From NCBI RefSeq assembly GCF_000715075.1, contig NC_134081.1, positions 106,876,108 through 106,940,107 on the forward strand: DNA of 64,000 bases, in the 5' to 3' direction. Both the position numbers and the translations under genes were made by a program. The notes under the pieces were generated by a model. It saw nothing but the letters and a program-made list of their open reading frames with translations, was not told where the DNA came from and did not search any database. The DNA is from Nicotiana tabacum. Taxonomy: Eukaryota; Streptophyta; Magnoliopsida; Solanales; Solanaceae. The first letter of the stretch is position 1, and every line of letters starts with the position of its first letter. This document shows positions 58,536 through 64,000 of the stretch, in pieces.

Positions 58536-61482
58536 TGTAACGATCCGGCCTATCGTTTTGAGTGTTGTAGCCATGTTCCTCCATTTACTGCTTATTTTAT
58601 GCTCAATTGTCGTTATTTGACTTTGCGGGGTAGTTGGTTCGGTTACGGGGATGTTTGAAAATGAGTTGAGACACTTAGTCTCAAGGTTCGAAGCTTAAGT
58701 TGAAAAGGTTGACCGGATGTTGACTTATGTGTAAATGGCTCCGGAATAGAGTTTTGATGGTTCCGGTAGCTCCGTTGGGTGATTTTGGACTTAGGAGTGT
58801 GTCTGAATAGTGATTTGGAGGTTCGTAGTTGATTTAGGCTAGAAATGACAAAAGTTGAAAAATTAGAAGTTTTGAAAATTTGAGAAGTTTGATCGAGAGT
58901 TGATTTTATGGTTACCGATCTAAGATTTTGGTTGAGGGAGTTGGAGTAGGTCTGTTGTGCCATTTATGACTTGTGTGCAAAATTTGAGGTCAATCGGACT
59001 TTGATAGATTTCGGCATCGAATGTAGAAGTTCACAAGTTCATTCGACTTGAATCGATACGCGATTCATGGTTTTAGCGTTATGTGATGTGCTTTGACGCT
59101 TCTAACGAGTTCGTATGATATTTTAGCACTTGTTGGTATATTTGGTTGAGGTCCCGGAGCCCTCGGGTGGATTTCGGATGGTCATCGGAGTGGAATTTGA
59201 CTTGGAGAAATGGTTGAAGTCTAGTGATGCCCAGTTCTGGTTTCCTTCTATGCGATCGCGTGGATAGGTCCGCGATCGCGAAGGCTTGTTTTGGGCAACT
59301 GGGAATTTTACTCTATGCATTCACGCAAGAGTATGCGATCGCGCAGGTTGGTCAGGCAGTGCATTACGAACGCGTGGGCTAAGCCGCGTCCGTGAAGAGG
59401 AAGTGATGCAGTTGGGTTCCACGTTGTTGTTATTCGCGATCGCGTAGGTTTGTGAAGGTTAGTCATCGCGCTTGCGTGGGTCTTTAGGAGATCGCGTAGG
59501 GTTAATTCTTAGGCAGCTGAGTTTGTGCTTCGCGATCGCGAAGCATTTTCCCCGATCGCGATTAAGGGATATCTAGGCAGAATTTAAAGTCTCAAAAACA
59601 AGGGTTTGAGTTTATTTCAAAATTTTGATTTTGGGAGCTCGGATTAAGGCGATTCTTGGAGAGATTTTCAAGGGAGTGATTGGGGTAAGTGATTCTTACT
59701 TAGTTGTGGTAAAATTTCATGATTATATCTTTGATTTCATCATTTAATTAGTGATTTGGGGTGAAATATTTGGGGAAAATGGAGAAAATGTTTTAGGCTG
59801 AATTTTGGGGATTTGAGCGAGATTTTGGTATCGGATTTGAGAATTTTTGGTATGGTTAGACTCGTAGTTGAATGTGTGTTCGGATTTTGTAACTTTCATC
59901 GAATTCCAAGATGTGGGCCCGTGGGTTGACTTTTTGACTTTTGATTAAGAACTTAGCATTTTCATATGGAATTGATTCTTATAGATTGAGTTGATTGTAT
60001 CGATTTGTTTGTGGCTAGATTCGAGGCATTTGGAGGCTGATTCACGAAGCAAGGGCATGTTGGAGTAGAGATTGCATGGTTTGAGGTAAGTAATACTTCT
60101 AAACTTAGTATTGAGGGTATGAATCCCTGAAATTATGTGCTATGTGATTGGTGCTGAGGTGACGCGTATGCTAAACGACGAGCGTGTGGGCGTGCACCAT
60201 AGTAATTATGATTTAGTCAATTCCATGGAATTGTGTAGCTATCTTAATCTGAATATTATTAATGTACTCTATGTGTTAGAGTACTTGAGATGTGATTTAT
60301 ACTAAATATTATGTTTAGGCTATGTGCTGGTACTATTGGGACCCACAATGGTCATTCTTTGTTGTTGAGTTATTTGCTTAATTGCAGTTATGTACTTAGT
60401 CGCATTCATCATTGCATATCATATCTCAGTCTCTGTTATCATATATTGTCACATCATGCATCATTAATTTGGGCTGCTTAGCATGAGTGTTATGAGCACG
60501 AGAGACTGGAGAGATTGATGACTGAGTGAGGCCGAGGGCTTATTTTTGAGTGATATTTATGGGATCGGGCTGCACGTCGCAGCAGACTTTATTAATTCAT
60601 GCAAAGATTTGGCTTATTATAGAGCTTGGGCTGGATCTGCCCCTGCAGAGTCTACACACCCACAGTGAGCGCATTTGCTATTGATTCACGATATTTTATT
60701 CGAGCTAGATCTGCCCTGTACAATGCTGAGTGAGAATTGAGATAGTTAGTTTGACTACTCCGAGAGTGTGAGTACGTGAGGCTTTTATTGTATTGCATCA
60801 CATACGATATGCATATTGGCATGTAGATATAGAGATGTCATATTCCCCATATCATTCAAACTTGACATATTTTATTTGTTCTGAGTTTAATTGCTAAACC
60901 TGGAAGCATGTGCTAAATTCCTGTACTGGTACTTGCAAATTATGAGTTTCTCTAAGATATTACTGTCTTGTGTTTTGTAAATCTTCGTACCGTTTAATTA
61001 TGTGTTTGGATTGTATTGTTCGGACCCGTCACTGCTTTCAGTCGAAATTAGACTTGTTATTTTTTGAGTTGGTTGTACCCACGCTACACCTTGCACTTCG
61101 TGTGCAGATCCAGGTGTTTCTGTGCACGGTGGTTATTGATCTCAGAGTTTCAGTCGTTCGGAGATTATCGAGGTAGCTTGCTTGGCGTCCGTAGACCTTG
61201 ACTCTCCTCCCCTATCTCTCAGTTTTACTTATTCAGTTCTACTTTCTTTGAGAGTGTATCAGACTATGTATTTGTATAGATGCTCATGTACTCAGTGACA
61301 CCCAGATTTTTGGGAAATTCTGTATTGTGCTGTGAAGTTTTCATTCAGTTTTATGAAACTTTTATTTACTTAAGCTTATTTCTGTATATTTAAAATTTCA
61401 AGATGTTGGTATTTGTGAGTTGTCGGCTTGCCTAGTATCATCATAGACGCCATCACGACATTTGGGATTTTGGGTCGTGACA
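58536..61482 (+). mobile_element. 5' LTR of D (about 2.95 kb)
   Basis: It starts TGTAACGATCCGGCC and ends TGGGTCGTGACA. It contains the CpG-dense block 59251-59566. No gene; the ORF-like stretches (e.g. 60970-61176) lack domains. Confidence 0.88.
59251..59566. repeat. CpG-dense palindromic block in LTR D
   Basis: GCGATCGCG occurs repeatedly (e.g. 59251-59260, 59271-59280), including the 16-bp perfect palindrome CTTCGCGATCGCGAAG (59528-59543). It lies about 715-1030 bases from the LTR start. Confidence 0.85.
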
Positions 61483-61485
61483 AGT

Positions 61486-61498
61486 TGGTATTAGAGCC
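61486..61498 (+). promoter_or_regulatory. Primer binding site of D
   Basis: TGGTATTAGAGCC, one change from the initiator Met tRNA complement, three bases after the LTR end. Confidence 0.85.
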
Positions 61499-61682
61499 TA
61501 GGTTACATAGGTCTTACGAGTCATGAGAATAATTAGTAGAGTCTTGCGGATCGGTACAGAGACGTCTGTACTTATCTTCGAGAGGTTGTCGAACTCTTAG
61601 GAAAACTTCACTTTCTTGCATTTTTGTCATGTGAATTTGTTAATTCCGAGAACTAAACTTCTGTTATTCTATTCTCTCACGG
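61499..61682 (+). other. Untranslated leader of D
   Basis: Between PBS and the gag ATG. It includes GGTACAGAGACGTCTGTACT, a near-palindrome also found, reverse-oriented, in the leaders of A (near 19320-19345) and F (near 53745-53770). It may be a conserved leader stem. Confidence 0.6.
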
Positions 61683-63150
61683 ATGGTAAGGACACGTGCT
61701 ACCGAACCAGACATACATCCACTAGTACTACCAGCTAGGGCCACGAGAGGCCGAGGTGCAGGTCATATAGCAGCTAGAGCGGCACCTGCAGATCCACCAG
61801 TTGCTCCAGCTCAGGAGCAAGTTCCAGATGTGGTTGAACTAGTAGGGCCAGCTCAGGCACCAGCTGTGCCCATTGTGATTCCAGGACTTCAGGAGGCTTT
61901 GGCTCAGATATTGACTGTTTGCACTAGCCTTCCTCAAGTTGTTTCTATTCAGACCGCGCCATCCGCTTCTTAGGTCGGGGGAGGTACTCAAACTCCCGCA
62001 ACCCGTACTCTAGAGCAGGTGGTGCATGGACTTCAGACACTGGGGGTGCTACCATCCCAGCCGATTGTAGTTGCGCAGGACCAGGTGGGTCCCATTATGA
62101 TGATGAGGAGCAGAAGAGGCTATAGAGATTTGGGAGGCTCAGGCCTCCATCATTAAGTGGGCCTGAGTCAGAGGATGCTCAGGACTTCTTGGATAGGTGC
62201 CATCAGATTCTTTGCACGTCGGGTATTCTGGAGACTAGTGGGGTCTCCTTTACTACTTTTCAGCTATCAGGGACTGCCTACAGATAGTAGGAGGCCTATG
62301 AGAGGAGCAGTCCGTTGGTGCTGCACCATTTTCATGGAATGAGTTCTCCGTTCTTTTCTTGGAGAAGTTAATGCCACAGACCCGTAGGGAGGAGTTGTGC
62401 AGGCAGTTCGAGTAGCTACGTCAAGAGGGCATGTCTGTGACCCAGTGTGAGATGATATTTTTAAAGTTGGCTCGTCACACAGTTTGGTTGGTTCCCACTG
62501 AGAAGGAGAGGATTAAGAGGTTCATTGATGGACTCACCTATCAGTTGCATTTTGTGATGACTCGAGAGAGGGTATCAGATGCTAGGTTTTATGAGGTGGT
62601 TGATATTGCTCGGTGGCTAGAGTTGGTTCATAGTCAGGAGCGTGAGGAGAGGGAGGCCAAGAGGCCTCATGGTTTGGGTGGTTTCAGCGGTGTTTCCTCT
62701 GGGGGTTAGTTCCACCACAACAGGGGTCGTCCTTATAGGCCCGCTCAGATGGCTCATCTAGTTAATCGTGGTGCATCTGCTAGCCATAGTTCATACAGTG
62801 CTCGACCGGGTCAGTCATCTTTCAGTGCACTCCCATCTCAGAGTTCATCTCATGCACCTTTAGTTTGGGGTTCATCTGCACTAGTTTCTTTTGGTAGTTA
62901 TTCTGATTCTCGGGGTCTGCCTCAGTACTTGCCACTATTTTCTAAGAGGGGTTGTTTTGATTGTGGAGAGTTGGGTCATTTGATGAGGCATTATCCCCTC
63001 CTTTCGTGGGGTCTAGTTCAGCAGAGGAGTCAGGCTGCAACTTCCGCACCAGCTACTTCACCACCCGCCCAGTCAACTCCAGGTAGGGTTCAGGCAACTA
63101 AGGGTTGCCCTAGAGGGAAAGGCCGATCAGGTGGCGGTCAGGCTCGATTC
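61683..63150 (+). pseudogene. gag: gag of element D (frameshifted)
   Basis: The ATG at 61683 (MVRTRATEPD) opens an Ala/Pro-rich N-terminus with a stop at 61971. A shift near 62095 leads to capsid in frame 2 (PESEDAQDFLDRCHQILCTSG, with stops where Trp/Arg are expected), and a second shift before 62431 leads to frame 1 (RHTVWLVPTEKERIKRFIDG, SQEREEREAKRPHG). A Ser-rich linker is followed by zinc knuckle CFDCGELGHLMRHY at 62953-62994, in which the fourth Cys is Tyr. The basic tail (GRSGGGQARFYAIP) leads into protease. Confidence 0.86.
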
Positions 63151-64000
63151 TATGCTATTCCGGCCAGACCAGAGATCATTGCTTCAGATACAGTGATCAC
63201 ATGTATTGTCTCAATATGCCACAAGGATGCTTCTATATTATTTGACCCTTGTTCCACTTATTCGTATGTATCATCTTATTTTGCTTGTTATCTAGATATG
63301 CCCCGTGAATCCTTAGTTTCATCTATTCATGTATCTACACCAGTGGGTGATACTATTATTGTGGACCGTGTATATCGGTCGTGTGTAGTGACCATTGGAG
63401 GATTGGAGACTAGATTTGATCTCTTATTACTTAGTATGGTCGATTTTGACGTGATTTTGGGTATGGATTGGTTGTCTCCATGACATACTATTCTGGATTG
63501 TCACGCTAAGACCGTGACATTGGCGATGCCAGGATTGCCAAGAATCGAGTGGAGAGGTTCAGTAGATTATGTTCCCAGCAGGGTGATTTCATATATAAAG
63601 GCCTAACGGATGGTTGAGAAGGGGTGTATGTCATATTTGGCCTTTGTAAAGGATGTTGGTGCTGATACCCCTACTATTGACTTGGTGCTAGGCACTCAGC
63701 TCATTTCTATTCCTCCGTATCGTATGGCACTAGCTGAGTTGAAGGAATTGAAAGAGCAGCTTTAGGAACTTCTTGATAAAGGGTTTATTAGGCCTAGTGT
63801 GTCGCCTTGGGGTGCACCGATTCTGTTTACGAAGAAGAAGGATGGTACTATGAGGATGTGCATTGACTACGAGCAGTTGAACAAAGTTACAATCAAGAAC
63901 AATTATCATTTGCCGCACATTGATGATTTATTTGAACAGTTTCAGGGAGCGAGGGTGTTCTCTAAAATTGATTTGAGGTCTGGGTATCACCAGTTGAAGA
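63151..64000 (+). pseudogene. pol: pol of element D: protease and start of RT, cut by the window edge
   Basis: The protease active site reads LFDPCSTYSYV, with Cys (63250-63252) where element G body 1 has Gly after DP. It ends GMDWLSP before a TGA at 63481. Further stops are at about 63604 and 63763. A 30-residue part of the protease-RT linker present in element A is missing at 63676-63682. RT begins with [36 protein letters not shown] and [13 protein letters not shown] at the edge. Confidence 0.87.

Larger units (their letters stand above)
58536..64000 (+). mobile_element. Tekay/Del-like Ty3/gypsy element (D), 5' portion
   Basis: 5' LTR, PBS, gag, protease and the start of RT in order; it runs off the right edge. 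It is closely related to A in protein order and residues and in LTR ends. TAAGA (58531-58535) is the expected left target copy. Confidence 0.88.

Overview
The window is plant nuclear DNA made almost entirely of LTR retrotransposons. I see no host protein gene, rRNA, tRNA gene or CRISPR. The long degraded Ty3/gypsy reading frames (Tat/Ogre-like, Athila-like and Tekay/Del-like chromoviruses), the initiator-Met-tRNA primer sites and familiar repeat motifs point to a dicot, most likely Solanaceae (Nicotiana-like). The species is an inference. Element letters (A-G) are mine.

Left tower, 1-27463: five retrotransposons are nested. The 3' end of an LTR (C, 1-807) lies against the coding region of a Tat/Ogre-like element (B, + strand, 808-15605). 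B has an extra ORF before gag, then gag-protease, pol, a long 3' UTR with an array of covarying hairpins, a PPT and a 4.5 kb 3' LTR. B interrupts the integrase region of a minus-strand Tekay-like element (A, 15606-22295, 5' LTR 19414-22295). A interrupts the env-like gene of an Athila-like element (+, 22296-26704, 3' LTR 25248-26704). That element interrupts an older LTR (E, 26705-27463).

Short unique DNA follows (27464-28049) with a MITE-like element. Next is a complete minus-strand element F (28055-57378) with the target duplication ATTAG on both sides. F has 3.5 kb LTRs and only a decayed gag between them, so it is a gag-only non-autonomous element. Its 3' LTR is split by a 19.6 kb block G (29170-48761) bounded by the duplication GTCTC. 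G is a tandem array of one chromodomain-bearing Tekay-like element, LTR-body-LTR-body-LTR-partial body-LTR stub, with neighbouring bodies sharing LTRs. This indicates amplification by LTR recombination after one insertion.

Right end: about 1.15 kb of unique DNA (57384-58535) carries a Helitron-like 3' terminus. Then a + strand Tekay-like element D begins (LTR 58536-61482, PBS, gag, protease) and runs off the window inside reverse transcriptase.

Every coding region has stops or frameshifts, and several catalytic residues are lost, so the copies look inactive. The observations most worth following are the covarying hairpin array in B, the tandem array G with a templated-filler deletion scar, the gag-only element F, and the CpG-dense palindromic blocks that recur inside the LTRs of five element families.
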